Shown one piece after another: positions 1-12,600 of a stretch of DNA of 64,000 nt. The DNA comes from Owenia fusiformis (Eukaryota > Annelida > Polychaeta > Sabellida > Oweniidae). The first letter of the stretch is position 1. Each line of letters starts with the position of its first letter. The stretch is from the NCBI GenBank assembly GCA_903813345.2, contig CAIIXF020000010.1, positions 16,691,181 through 16,755,180 on the forward strand, written 5' to 3'. The notes beneath the pieces were generated by a model. It worked only from the letters and a program-made list of their open reading frames with translations, was not told the DNA's origin and made no database searches. Both the position numbers and the translations under genes were made by a program.

Positions 1-710
1 TCTACTAAACTAAGCTGTGACGTCATAACAATAGAGCTTTGTTGCCAAGCGTATCTATGAATTTTCTACAATATTGTTATGACATCATATCAATTGACCT
101 TTTGCGATCAGAGTTCAGGTATTTTGTTTATTGATACTGTTGACATGTATTTTGTCTTATTGGTGTGACGTCATATAAAAATGATGTAAGATATGATGGA
201 GAGAGGAAATGGCGGACACGTGGCAGTTTTGCGCAAAAAATATTATCGTTTCTCTTATAAAAACCATGGGTAGGATATTTACCAGGTATGCCGATTTGAC
301 TAGATCATGAGTATATCTATATATGTGTGAAGTTTCGGTGAAACTCATACTGAACATCAATGCCTATAAGCGCCCCCCGTTTTTTCAAAATCGGGGGGTG
401 CTTAACCGCTATCTAAATCATGTCAGTAAGATCTTAGACTTGGTATGTGGTTAGCATGAATGTTGATCTAGTCAAATCGAACGCTTTCGTGAAACAAAAT
501 TCAATTAAGGACGAAATACAGAAGATAATCTCTCAAAATCAAAAAGTTACAGCGTTGTGGCTTAATTGTGACGTCACTACAAGATAGATTCCATCCGGTG
601 ATCGCAAATCATCAATTGAAAGATGAAGTTCCATTAATCTGAAGCTATTTTCACCCAGTTTTGTCATGAAAACGTGAAAGTATGGCATAATACAGTGTCA
701 TATGAGAAAA

Positions 711-859
711 ATGTTCTTGTACTCGTACCTATGCTAAAATCATCCATTCTTGACTCGCTTTGATAATGTTTCTTTATCTCATCTGTGACTCGATAAAGAA
801 GACTTATCAAAGCTCATCAAGTATGGACGATCTTGCATAGATACTCATATAAGAACCTT
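711..859. repeat. Near-perfect hairpin inside the foldback loop
   Basis: The sequence at 711-782 matches the reverse complement of about 785-859 with only scattered mismatches and almost no spacer. This makes a palindrome of about 150 bp. It is probably a smaller inverted-repeat element nested in the loop of the 91-1964 element. Confidence 0.7.
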
Positions 860-1327
860 TATATCTTCCTGAACTGTCAGAAATAACATCATCCATATTC
901 TTTCTTTCTGTCCTAAATCTGTGAACTCTGGAAACCATTTTTAAATATCATTTTGCGCCACAAATTAAACCAATCGAAATGAACAAATAAATTTTGAAAA
1001 GAAAATTGTATCAACTGGAAGTAGTAAGTGATTCTGCTCAATTTGTTCAAAGCCCTCATGCTGCTAGTGACATCTTTAAAACTTATTATAAACCATGGAT
1101 TCAATGTAAACCTGAACTCACTTTCACATGCAAAACAATAGGTAACCAAGGGTCGACGGAATTTGTTTGTCTTTTTACTCCCCACTCTTGTGGAATTTGG
1201 CTCTTCAGGAAGTCTTCAAACATATGATTAACTTTGACTGGCCTTATATGGTCTGATATACTTCTTATATTGCTATCAATTTGCTGTCATAATAAACTGG
1301 ACAAAACATCTACTTTCATATCTACAG

Positions 1328-1448
1328 CGTGGGCCAAAAAAACATTACCCAAGTTTAAAGATAAATATCATATGATATATGTTAAATCATGCCAGGTATT
1401 ATATACCATTTTAAAGATCATTTCCTAACAATATGATACCATCCAATT
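1328..1448 (-). repeat. Dispersed repeat, reverse copy (family also at 2937-3070 and 9716-9847)
   Basis: This stretch begins GTGGGCCAAAAA and matches, in reverse complement, the segments at 2937-3070 and 9716-9847, which end TTTTTGGCCCACC. The other two copies lie in the two arms of the segmental duplication. It is a short non-coding interspersed element of unknown class. Confidence 0.65.
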
Positions 1449-2145
1449 GATGATTTGCGATCACCGAATGGATTCTGTCTTTTAGTGACGTCACAATTAG
1501 GTCACCCAGCTTTAGATGCTTGATTTTGAGAGATTATCTTCTATATTTCGTGCTTTATTGATTTATTTTTCACGAAATTTGACTAGATCAACATTCATGC
1601 TAAGCACATACCAAGTCTAAGGTCTTACTGACATGATTTAGATAGCGGTTTAGCGCCCCCCGATTTTGACAAAAACGGGGGGCGCTTATAGGCATCGATG
1701 TTTAGTATGAATTTCACCCAAACTTCGCATATATATAGACATACTCATGATCTAGTCAAATCGGCATACCTGGTAAATATCCGACCCATGGTTTTTATAT
1801 AAGAAACGACAATATTTTTAGCTCAAAACTGCCACGTGTCCGCCATTTCGTGATTCCATCATGTCTAATATCATTTCTATATGACGTCACACCAATAAGA
1901 CGAAATACGTGACAACAGTATCCATAAACAAAATTCCTGAATTCTGATCGCAAAAGGTCAATTGAAAAACTTTTGCTTTATTGAAAAGTAAGGGGCTGAA
2001 AATGACATCAGGGGTGTTATGAGCGACCAAAGAATTATTCACTGCAGATTTTCAAATTGTGGAAAATGGATGGAAATTTGAACTTTGGCTCCTCCAAAAG
2101 AGGTACATTTATACAAGTTTAGTCCATAATGCACCAATAATACTT

Positions 2146-2240
2146 ACAGGGGTTTCATTAGCAGCAGGCAACAGGAGATTTTCACCAGTCGTTTTCTCAA
2201 AATCGCCTGTTGTTTTTAGGAATTTTTCAACTTTTCCTTT
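2146..2240 (+). repeat. Dispersed repeat (family also at about 34984-35150)
   Basis: A stretch around GCAGCAGGCAACAGGAGATT recurs near 34990, followed in both places by a CCTGTTGTTTTTAGG block and a TTTTCAACTTTTCC tail. No coding potential is seen. Confidence 0.55.
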
Positions 2241-2257
2241 CTATTAATTGTATATTA

Positions 2258-2841
2258 CTTAAAGGGGTTCCTTGCCAGACCATCTCTCTCCTAATATGGT
2301 AGCTATAACCATATACATACTTTACAAGTTTTTCAAAAAACAGAAAAATGTTTTGAAATGGTCAATATTGATCACTTAAAAATGTAGTGCTCAATTGCCA
2401 TCTTTTTCAATTTCACTCAGGAAGTGATGTCATCGACTCTCAACTTTGCATATAACATTAGGTAAGGAGCTATTAGAATTACTAAACCAGCTGAATATTT
2501 TTTCAGTTTGGTCTATGATTAAAATCCTTTTGATGATCTCTTCTTTAGTTCTAAGTTGACAAATCCTGAAAATATTTTTACACAGAAGATAAGGGCTTCT
2601 TGTTTAGAAGTGATTTTGTACTTCTTTCCTATACTGTAATAGACAAGGTTATAACAGGTGAGAGTCGATGACATCACTTCCTGAAAGAAATCTGAAAAGA
2701 TGGTAGCTTACTGGGAATGAGTACTACATTTTTAAATGATCAATATTGACCATATGAAAAAAAATTCCTGTGTTTTGCTAAATATGATTGTAGCTACCAT
2801 ATCAGGAGAGAGATAGTCTGGCAAGGAATGTTCCTTTAAAG
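2258..2841. repeat. MITE-like inverted-repeat element, about 0.58 kb
   Basis: Arms at 2258-2456 and 2648-2841 are reverse complements with moderate divergence. The ends read ACTTAAAGG...CCTTTAAAG. A second, outer pair of arms lies at 2012-2031 and 2870-2889 (GTGTTATGAGCGACCAAA against its complement), so the element seems to be inserted in, or to be the core of, a larger inverted repeat. There is no coding potential. Confidence 0.75.
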
Positions 2842-2862
2842 AGATTTATAATGATTCGGTCA

Positions 2863-5619
2863 TTCTGAATTTTGGTCGCTCATGACACCTAGTGCCAATT
2901 TTAGTCTCTAACTTCATAAGAAAACAAATGTTTTTAAATTGGATGGTGCCATATTCTTAGGAAATGATTTATCTTTAAAATGATATATAATACATGGCAT
3001 GGTTTAAGATATACAGTATCATATGAATCATTCAACTTTAAATTTGGGTATTGGTTTTTGGCCCACCCTGTAGTATTATGTACATGCGTCACACATACAA
3101 AGTAGCCCAATACAACAATATTAACTCTCAACTGAACATTCAAATTCATGAAATATGCTGCCATTTTGAACAAATATGAGGCAAAATGGTGAATTATGTA
3201 TTTGCATCACTCATACTATGAATGCCTATAATATCAACAAATTAAGAGATGTTCCTAAAATATTTTTTTAGTATGTCGGAATTTCACTCTAGTTTTCAAA
3301 TATGTAATCAGATTTTGATAATACTGAAAACTAAAAAAGTTATTAAAGAAAAAAATGACCATTGAAAAATTCTGTCCGGGCTACTATATTACTACTGTTT
3401 AAAGAATTAATTCATACTAGAACAGCATGTATGCAAGTGAACAAAATTCACTACACTGTATCCTCAGCTTGAGTTTCATCAGTTAATAAACTATTTTTGA
3501 TCAATAAATGCATCTTTGGCACAGGGTGTACTTAAATCATATTTTATTGTGCTAATAATTAAACTAAGCTTAAACACGTTGTAGGATTCAACATTATGAA
3601 AGGTCAAATGAAATGGACTTACATGTTCCTTTTTGGAATGATATTTCTGCTTGGAGATATAGCCATTTATACTTTATATGGAAAAAATGGCAATATTCAA
3701 CCCTTGATGAGTACCCAGAGACAAAATAATAATGCTATTATGGGACAGCATTACAAAATCAAGGTTGCCCATAAAACTCAAAACAATAAAGATAATATCG
3801 ATCTAGAATATTTAGATCATATACAAAAAATGAATGGGGACAGTCCAAAACATGTGGACCACAGAAATGACATAGTGGATAACAATAACCAATATAATTG
3901 GGAGAGAAACCAAGATAATATGGATCACTATTATCATGAGAATGTAGACCAAATTAAGCCTTTTGGACTATATTCAAAGGCTAATAAACAGTTGGTCTTT
4001 TACAACAGAATGCCAAAATGTGGCTCTTCGACCATGCTTCATTTTTTAAGGAGACTAAAAAAACAGTTTCAGCATGTACATTCTAACAAATATTGGGAAC
4101 CAAAACTATCACACAAAAATCTTCAAGCTTTTATAAAGTCATTTCCAATTTGTAATGCGACTTCAAAACAATATGTTTTTGATCGGCACATATATTTTAT
4201 TGACTTTGAAATGTTTGGATACCAGCAACCAATTTATTTTAATATAATCAGGGAGCCGCTTGAACAGACGTTGTCATGGTACTATTACATGTTTAATAGA
4301 ATGATGAGTAAATCGAGAAAGAATGAACGAAAACAATTCTTTTTAGAACACAAAAACCAGACATTCGAGGAGTGTATCCGTGAAAATATCAACAGTTCGT
4401 CTCTGGATCAAAAATGTTTGTTAAATAAGTTAAACAAACCGACAAGTTATGTTGAATGGTTTTGTGGCCATGATGATAACTGCTCAGATATGTCATATGG
4501 AATTCCAAAGGCTAAATATAACATTGAAAAATATTACATGCTAATTGGTCTAACAGAGGAATATAACCTTACACTGTTAGCTATGGAAAAACTATTGCCA
4601 TCTTTCTTTAAAGATATCAAACAATTTAACCCAAATATGACAAGAATAAATGTAGTGCCTGCTGCCAAAAAAGTTAGACCGTCAACAGAAATAGTAACTT
4701 TTATGAAAGAACATTTGAAGTATAAATATGAAATATACAATTTTGTACAACAAAAGTTTCACCTAACAATGAAAAAACTCAAAATTAACAACTTTTCAGA
4801 GCATTGAATGTAAAGTATAAAAATAGTTAGGTATAAAATAGGTACGGTGTTTACAAGTGTAATAGAATAAACCAAATACATGTACACTAAAACCTGTACA
4901 CATAAGCACATTAGCTATAATCTAAACATTTCTGAATATGGACACCTTTTCTTAATCTCAATTTTGCTATCTCATTGATTCACATTATAAAAAAAAAATT
5001 GTGTAATGTACACACTTGCTAATTCAGACATTTTTGACCAATGATGAGCGTACTAATACTTTTTCCTGAATTTTGTTCGAAGCCAATTGTAATCCAATAC
5101 AAAATAACTGAAAAGGCACAAATGTACTACAGTAAATCCTGTCTAATCCGAACACCCATGGGACCAGCCAAAAGCGTTCAAATTGGCAGGTGTTTAAATT
5201 TCAAGGATATTGTTGGTATTGTTAAGTCAGAAAACAATACATGTTGTTGATGACTTTATTCTATAATAGGCCTATTCACCTTCCACAAAGTCAGCTCATG
5301 AATATTATAATGAGCTGCTTAAAAATCATTATGACGTCATGATCTAATGGAATAAAACGGGACACGTGGGGGCCAGTGAGAGATCACGTGGGGGCCAATA
5401 ACGTCACAACAAATTTGAATATTGCTTATTAAGCAGCTTTAACGATCGTTAGAGTGAAATAATTTTCACACTAATGATGAGAAAACATGCCCAAATTCAT
5501 TTATCAAAAAATTATATTGATTCCTTTAGGTTAAAAATACCATTTCATATCTGCTTTACATTTCTGTTCATGATGAGTAAATAATTTGAAGAGAATTACT
5601 CCCGTTCAGTTTTCAATCA
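2863..5619 (+). repeat. Segmental duplication, copy A (carries a sulfotransferase)
   Basis: From about 2863 to 5619 the DNA aligns colinearly with about 9655-13468, including upstream and downstream non-coding sequence. Relative to copy B, copy A lacks about 600 bp after 5038 (present in B as about 11815-12425) and about 460 bp after 5327 (present in B as about 12713-13174). A short inverted-repeat motif, GAGCTGCTTAA...TTAAGCAGC (5312-5440), lies in this copy, with an E-box (CACGTG) and cAMP-response-type TGACGTCA sites between its arms. Confidence 0.85.
3596..4807 (+). CDS. Heparan-sulfate/uronyl 2-O-sulfotransferase-like protein, copy A
   Basis: This is a 403-residue Golgi-type sulfotransferase that would move sulfate from PAPS to a uronic acid in a glycosaminoglycan. 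The family is HS2ST/UST (Sulfotransfer_2); the exact substrate is not known. A type II signal-anchor helix lies at about residues 8-29, followed by an Asn/Asp-rich stem to about 125. The 5'-phosphosulfate motif is RMPKCGSSTM (138-147), His198 is in DRHIYF, and the 3'-phosphate motif is IIREPLEQTLSWYYY (217-231). Further family hallmarks are a WFCGH block at 288-292, an AKYNIEKYYMLIGLTEE block at 306-322 and several N-glycosylation sequons. The coding region has no intron, but TTGTAG 12 bases before the ATG could be a splice acceptor of a 5'-UTR intron. AATAAA occurs at 4866-4871. The neighbour at 10373 is a near-identical paralogue. Confidence 0.88.
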   Translation: MKGQMKWTYMFLFGMIFLLGDIAIYTLYGKNGNIQPLMSTQRQNNNAIMGQHYKIKVAHKTQNNKDNIDLEYLDHIQKMNGDSPKHVDHRNDIVDNNNQYNWERNQDNMDHYYHENVDQIKPFGLYSKANKQLVFYNRMPKCGSSTMLHFLRRLKKQFQHVHSNKYWEPKLSHKNLQAFIKSFPICNATSKQYVFDRHIYFIDFEMFGYQQPIYFNIIREPLEQTLSWYYYMFNRMMSKSRKNERKQFFLEHKNQTFEECIRENINSSSLDQKCLLNKLNKPTSYVEWFCGHDDNCSDMSYGIPKAKYNIEKYYMLIGLTEEYNLTLLAMEKLLPSFFKDIKQFNPNMTRINVVPAAKKVRPSTEIVTFMKEHLKYKYEIYNFVQQKFHLTMKKLKINNFSEH

Positions 5620-6265
5620 TGACAGGAACGAGATGTGAACAGGTGAAATTATCATAATCGTTAGTTCACCAACATTATAACATGTTTCCCATGCATAAAA
5701 ATATATAGATAGACAATCTATTTTAAGTTAATCTTCAGTGTCATTTGATGAATGACCTGTTCAAATTAAAAACAGTTGCTCTTATTCATTAAATCATTGA
5801 CGTCACTACTTCCATAATTCAATCAACTAAACAATTACTTCCTATTTATTTCTGCAAGTCATATCAGATCGTATCTTGAAAATATTATACTTGAAAACAT
5901 TGGAATATAGAATTGATATCTTGGAGGAGCGTGACATATATAAAGAGTATCCTATATGAGGTTCAGGATATTGGGATTATCCCGAGGCAAATATGATATA
6001 TCTGCCCGACTATATTGTTGTATTGTATTTTGTTTACCACCAATGATAGTGAGCAATACCTCTTGGGTATGTCCCGTATATATACGGTCGTAATTTACGT
6101 AATTAACATGGAAGATAGACCCAGAAACCCCTCCTTGAAGGAGCCCTGTGTTCTTTTATGTGCACTTATACATAGACATACAAGTACACACCACAGCCTT
6201 TTGTACGAGTTGCGGACCACTCAGTCAAACACCCTGAAGTACTTCACGCAAACAAGCAAATTAAG
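5620..6265. other. Non-coding spacer
   Basis: This stretch is AT-rich with only short open frames. It contains a TGACGTCA site near 5802 and a CTGCCCGACTATATT motif near 6000 related to the palindromic GCGGGCAGATATA sequences at 7445-7505. No gene is recognised. Confidence 0.5.
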
Positions 6266-6342
6266 TCTTGCCTGAACCGGGGATCGAATCCGGGACCTAT
6301 TGCGTAAGAGGTACCTGCGCTACCGCTGAGCTATACGGGTGG
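6266..6342 (-). repeat. tRNA-derived sequence (SINE head or tRNA pseudogene)
   Basis: The reverse complement contains an RNA polymerase III A-box-like TAGCTCAGCGGTAGCGC and a B-box-like GGATTCGATCC at correct spacing. The T-stem pairs imperfectly and the anticodon stem is not symmetrical. The loop allows more than one anticodon reading. I therefore read it as a tRNA-derived repeat head rather than a working tRNA gene. Confidence 0.6.
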
Positions 6343-6743
6343 ACTATAGGATAATATGTTTATCCCATACCAATCTTGGTCATCTGGTTCACATTGTTCA
6401 ATCGTGGAAATATTTTAGAATATTCATGTCCAGTTTTGTCTTCTTGGCCGTGGATGGATTTTCCTGTTCTCTCAAATAGTCCCAATATACGTCCAATATA
6501 CATGTACGTCCAAGTATTGGATAAACATATATATATATATATATATATAATAAAATTTAAATAAAAACACAAGATGACTTCATTTCGTTGCAACTAGTTT
6601 CTTCAAATCTTCAGGCAACTGACAGATAATCGCAGGATGACGTAATTATAATTAATGTCGTCATAAAATATATACCTGTGCAGGTATAATTATTATTTAT
6701 GTATGACGTCATTAATTTTACATAAGAAACCAATGTTTCATTT

Positions 6744-7239
6744 ATATATATATATATTCCAATGTATATTTCCTGCTGCGTATCTCACGATCCAAATATT
6801 CCTGGGAAAATGTTTTTTATTCAGTGTAGAAACAGTCAATTTGTTAAAATATCTTGCTAAAGCAAAACTGTCAAAATAGATCCAGCATACTGTAGAATTC
6901 TTCTTAAACAAAATGATGATGGATTTCTCGAGAATAATGAGAATGAGAACGCTTAATAGAAAACAAACATGGATATGGGTGTCCTGATTTCACTTGTGAT
7001 GCCTCACTTTTATTGTCATTGGATAAATTAGTTATGTGATGATCTGTTTTGAATAATGATCACTGGGATGATTTCAGAGAAAGAGCGTATATCATATAAT
7101 GTTTATTGATGATATGTTGACATTGCTGATCATTGTTGACATTGCTGATCATTGTTGACATTGCTGATCATTATTGACATCGCTGATGGCGAATAATTAA
7201 ATACCAAAAGGTAACACTTTGCGCGAATGTCACTCACCG
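6744..7239 (+). repeat. Direct duplication, unit 1
   Basis: This unit is nearly identical to 7568-8038. It starts in a TA microsatellite and ends near GCGCGAATGTCACTCA. Inside, a 19-bp motif (TTGACATTGCTGATCATTG) is repeated about four times at 7118-7190, where unit 2 has fewer copies. The sequence just beyond it (7238-7270, GTGGATTTTCCTGTTCTC) repeats 6450-6478, so the duplicated unit was probably nearly 0.8 kb. Confidence 0.85.
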
Positions 7240-7567
7240 TGGGTGGATTTTCCTGTTCTCTCAAATATTATTCCCACATTTATTTTCTCGAGTTTTTGAT
7301 TGATTACGTGGATGCTCCTTCCCTTTTTTAAACCATCAAACAGATCCCGATTATCTATGTTTTCTCCATTGTCGTTTACAGACATTACGCGAACGTTACA
7401 AATAACTGTATGAACAAATATGCGAGCGGCGATTATGACGTAGCGGGCAGATATACTATATCTGACCGCTCGGAGCGGGACGTAAAGCTATATCTGCCCG
7501 CTGATGAAAATATAAGTTTTTACAAACTGCCTTTATGTACCTGTAACACGTCCAAGTATGGGATAAA

Positions 7568-8038
7568 CATATATATATATATATATTCCAATGTATATTT
7601 CCTGCTGCGTATCTCCCGATCCAAATATTCCTGGGAAAATGTTTTTTATTCAGTGTAGAAACAGTAAATTTGTTAAAATATCTTGCTAAAGCAAAACTGT
7701 CAAAATAGATCCAGCAGACCATAGAATTCTTCTTAACCAAAATGATGATGGATTTCTCGAGAATAATGAGAATGAGAACGCTTAATAGAAAACAAACATG
7801 GATATGGGTGTCCTGATTTCACTTGTGATGCCTTACTTTTATTGTCATTGGATAAATTAGTTATGTGATGATCGGTTTTGAATAATGATCACTGGGATGA
7901 TTTCAGAGAAAGAGCGTATATCATATAATGTTTATTGATGATATGTTGACATTGTTGACATTGCTGATCATTATTGACATCGCTGATGGCGAATAATTAA
8001 ATACCAAAAGGTAACGCTTTGCGCGAATGTCACTCATG
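7568..8038 (+). repeat. Direct duplication, unit 2
   Basis: This is the second copy of 6744-7239, with a few substitutions and a contraction of the internal 19-bp repeat. No conserved reading frame spans either copy, so the duplication looks non-coding. Confidence 0.85.
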
Positions 8039-8039
8039 G

Positions 8040-9654
8040 TGAATTTCTGATGGAACTTCTTACTACGACATAATAACCATTTAACAGGATAGTGTATGAC
8101 CACTATCAGATAATTTAACCGAGTTGTTTGTAACCTCACAATTTACATTTTTTGTTTTCAATCGCACGAGACATTTGAGCCCGGGTATGTGAGGCTGATC
8201 TGAGAAATCTTAATAAACAATAGTTCTGTCAAAAATGATTAAATTGAATTACATAAGATTCGGAATGAAAGTGCCCCATCCATATTTCATATTTGATTAA
8301 AAATAATTAGTGCGTTGGGCAAATAGAATCCTTTTTATTGCAGTTAATTCAAAATATTCCTATGCTAGATGTACTAATTCTTCAAAACTTTCCATCATTG
8401 ACGTCATTGATTTGACTCATTTGCATACAACCAATCAGCGCGCCGGAAATTATCGATTTTCTTTACTTTGTGGAAAGGTGAATAGCCTACATGTATTTGC
8501 TATGTTTTATTTACATTTTGAACAATTTCATTATTTAAGGAAAAATAACTCTTAAATTTTGGCAAAAACTTTGTAATACACTGTATAAGTATATGATAGT
8601 CTCGTATGAAATCTTATGCTTATTAAATGACTTATCCCATATTATGGTTATATAGCACTGCTTTACTTTAGCTTGAAAAAGTCGTTCATTGTTGTTTGTT
8701 TCTTGGCACTTTTAGCATTAGCAATATTTGACTGAGTAGATATCATCTTCAAGTAAAAAGAATTTTTCATGAGTGTTCATTCGAGATGATGTATAATCCT
8801 TCAAAATATCAAGGGCATTCAGGATGTCAGATGTATGCCTTTTTAGGAGGCATTTTAGTGATAGGATATGTATACGAAGTTGAATTTTTTCTCTTTCTCG
8901 TGACACGATCTTGTCCGCAAATGTGTCTGTGTTGTCTTTGAGATTTTAAATCATTTAATGATTGAATTTTAGCTGTCATAACAAACCCATGGGATATAAA
9001 ACAGTTTATAATCCAAATCAAAAACATCCAGTTAATTTTCAATAGGGATAAACCAATATTATCTCCTAGATTCCCACCTTTCTATTAATCCAAATCAAAA
9101 ACATTCAGGTTATTTCCAATAATGATAAATCAATTAACTTCTTGATTCACACCTTTCTCTTAATCCAAACATAAAACATTCAGTTCTTTTCTAAAAGGAT
9201 AATCCAATGAACTCCTGTATTCACACCTTTCCAATGCATCCTGTTGTTTTCCACATTTAGGGATGTCACTGAGACTTAAATAAGTTAATTAGGACAATAT
9301 TGGTTCTTTGATTACATTGTATATCTAAAGATAAATAACAACTATAGCATTGACTCAATATGTAGCTATTATTGAAATGTCCAGACATTATTTTGATTTC
9401 TGATAAAAATGTTCAGATTAGGAGGTGTTCAGATTTCAAGTTTTTTTAACATTGGAGTCAATGGGAGGAAAAAATGGGACCGAAAAAAGTGTTCAAATTA
9501 GAAGGTGTTTGGATTAGACAGGTGTTCAGATATACAGGTTCTACTGTATGCTTAATATGAAATATCATATATATATATATATTATAAACCATTATATTAT
9601 CATTATATATATATTATAACTGTAATATGTGTGTACATTTTTTGATTTTAATTT
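8040..9654. other. Repeat-bearing spacer between the duplicated units
   Basis: No gene is recognised. From 8802 to 8822 and from 9282 to 9566 the sequence recurs downstream of copy B (13470-13490 and 13493-13785). This marks it as the flank shared by the two duplicate units. A TA microsatellite occupies about 9568-9615. Three degenerate repeats around AATCCAAATCAAAAACATTCAG lie at 9010-9190. Confidence 0.55.
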
Positions 9655-12600
9655 TCTGAATTTTGGTCCCTCATGACACCCAGTATCAATTTTAACTTCA
9701 TAAGAAAACAAAAGTAATTGGATGGTGCCATATTCTTAGGAAATGATTTATCTTTAAAATGATATATAATACATGGCATGGTTTAAGATTTACAGTATCA
9801 TATGAATCATTCATCTTTAAATTTGGGTATTGGTTTTTGGCCCACCCTGTAGTATTATGTACATGCGTCACACATACAAAGTAGCCCAATACAACAATAT
9901 TAACTCTCAACTGAACATTCAAATTCACAAAATATGCTGCCATTTTGAACAAATATGAGGCAAAATGGTGAATTATGTATTTGCATCACTCATACTATGA
10001 ATGCCTGTAATATCAAGAAATTAAGAGATGTTCCTAAAATATTTTTTTAATATGTCGGAATTTCACTTTAGTTTTCAAATATGTAATCAGATTTTGATAA
10101 TACTGAAAACTAAAAAAGTTATTAAAGAAAAAGTGACCATTGAACAATTCTGTCCGGGCTACTATATATGTTGAAAGATTTAATTCATACTAGAACAACA
10201 GGTATGCAAGTGAACAATAATCACTACACTGTATTACCTCAGCTGGAGTTTCATCAGTTAATAAACTATTTTTGATCAATAAATGCATTTTTGGCATGGC
10301 AGGGTGTATTTAATCTTATTTTATTGTGCTAATAATTAAACTGAGCTTAAACATGTTGTAGGATTCAACATTATGAAAGGTCAAATAAGATGGACTTACA
10401 TGTTCCTTTTTGGAATGATATTTCTGCTTGGAGATATAGCCATTTATACTTTATATGGAAAAAATGGCAATATTCAACATTTGGGGAGTACCCAGAGCCA
10501 AAATAATAATACTATTATGGGACAGCATTACAAAATCAAGGTTGCCCATAAAACTCAAAACAATAAAGATAATATCGATCTAGAATATTTAGATCATATA
10601 CAAAAAATGAATGGGGACAGTCCAAAACATGTGGACCCCAGTAATGACATAGTGGATAACAATAACCAAGATAATTTGGAGAGAAACCAAGATAACATGG
10701 ATCACTATTATCATGAGAATGTAGACCAAATTAAGCCATTTGGACTATATTCAAAGGCTAATAAACAGTTGGTCTTTTACAACAGAATGCCAAAATGTGG
10801 CTCCTCGACCATGCTTCATTTTCTAAGGAGACTAAGAAAAAAGTTTAAGCATATACATTCTCACAAATATTGGGAACCAAAACTATCACACAAAAATCTT
10901 CAAGCTTTTATAAAGTCATTTGCAATTTGTAATGCGACTTCAAAACAATATGTTTTTGATCGGCACATATATTTTATTCACTTTGAAATGTTTGGATACC
11001 AGCAACCAATTTATTTTAACATAATCAGGGAGCCACTTGAACAGACGTTGTCATGGTACTATTACATGTTTAAAAGAATGGGAAGTAAATCGAGAAAGAA
11101 TGAACGAAAACAATTCTTTGTAGAACACAAAAACCAGACATTCGAGGAATGTATCCGTGAAAATATGAACAGTTCGTCTCTGGATCAAAAATGTTTCTTA
11201 GATAAGTTAAACAAACCGACTAGTTACGTTGAATGGTTTTGTGGCCATGATGATAAATGCTCAGATATGTCATATGGAATTCCTAAGGCTAAATATAACA
11301 TTGAAAAATATTACATGCTAATTGGTCTAACAGAAGAATACAATCTTACTCTGTTAGCTATGGAAAAACTATTGCCATCTTTCTTTAAAGATATCGAACA
11401 ATTTAACCCAAATATGACCAGAATAAATGTAGTACCTGCTGCCAAAAAAGTTAGACCGTCAACAGAAATAGTAACTTTTATGAAAGAACATTTGAAGTTT
11501 AAATATGAAATATATAATTTTGTACAACAAAAGTTTCACCTAACAATGAAAAAACTCAAAATTAACAACTTTTCAGAGCATTGAATGTAAAGTATAAAAT
11601 AGGTACGGTGTATACTAGTGTAATAGAATATCAAAATGTAATAAACCAAATACATGTACAGCAAAACCTGTACACATAAACACCTTAGCTCGAATCTGAA
11701 CATTTCTGAATGTGGACACCTTTTCTTAATCTCAATTTTGCTATCTCATTGATTCACATAATAAAAAAAAAATTTGCGTAATGTGCACACTTGCTAATTC
11801 AGGCATTTTTGACCAGGCAAAGTGGCATTCGTATCAGACAGGTTTTGACCAGTCCCAATAGGATTTTGATGAGCCAGGTTTAACTGTACACTTTTTACTA
11901 TAAACTTTGCCATCTAGATACCTGTTTCTCAGGCTAAAAATTACTCAAAATCAATGATCATACAACTAAAAGCTACTGTATTTGTAAGTATTGCAATACT
12001 TTCAGTAGGACATATAATACATGTTATACTATATTAATTTGTCTTATTGATTGACATCAGAAACATGAGGCCTTAGGGATTTTAGGGTCAAGTCTGTCAA
12101 GATTCAACATGTCATATTTTGATTTATTGTGTTAATGTTCGTCCAAATGCCTGTTAAAACCTCTCACTGCATTGCTCTACATGTTGAACTTTACTTTGTC
12201 TTATGATTTTCAGTTTTTGCCTCATTGACCATGATTCCTTATCAATTATTATCATGCCAATGTTCTAAATATCACAAATCTTCATATGTTCAAACCAGAT
12301 GTCAGTGGAATGGTAAGGTGCCAGAGCTTGTCATTTTACTAGTACTAGGATATTGCAAGATTTCAGAAAATTTATTATTTATTTCAAAGCTGCTTAAAAT
12401 CAGAACAAATCAACAAGCGTGTGCAATGGGGAGCGAACTAATACTTTTTCCTAAATTTTGTTTGAAGCCAATTGCAATCCAATACAAAATAACTGAAAAG
12501 GCACAAATGTACTACAGTTAACCTGTCTAATCCGAACACCCATGGGACCAGCCAAAAGCGTTCAAATTGGCAGGTGTTCAAATTTCGAGGATATTGTTGG

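Larger units (their letters stand above)
91..1964. repeat. Large foldback (inverted-repeat) element
   Basis: The arm at about 91-618 is repeated in reverse complement at about 1444-1964, with small indels. The loop is about 825 bp. Both arms carry TGACGTCA-type palindromes and a G/C-rich hairpin (near 370-400 and 1653-1690). No transposase is recognisable in the loop, so this is a non-autonomous foldback-type DNA element; the superfamily is unknown. The target-site duplication was not resolved. Confidence 0.8.

Noticed and set aside
6266-6342. Functional tRNA gene
   Set aside because: Pol III boxes are present, but the anticodon arm is asymmetric and the T-stem imperfect, so a tRNA-derived repeat is more likely.
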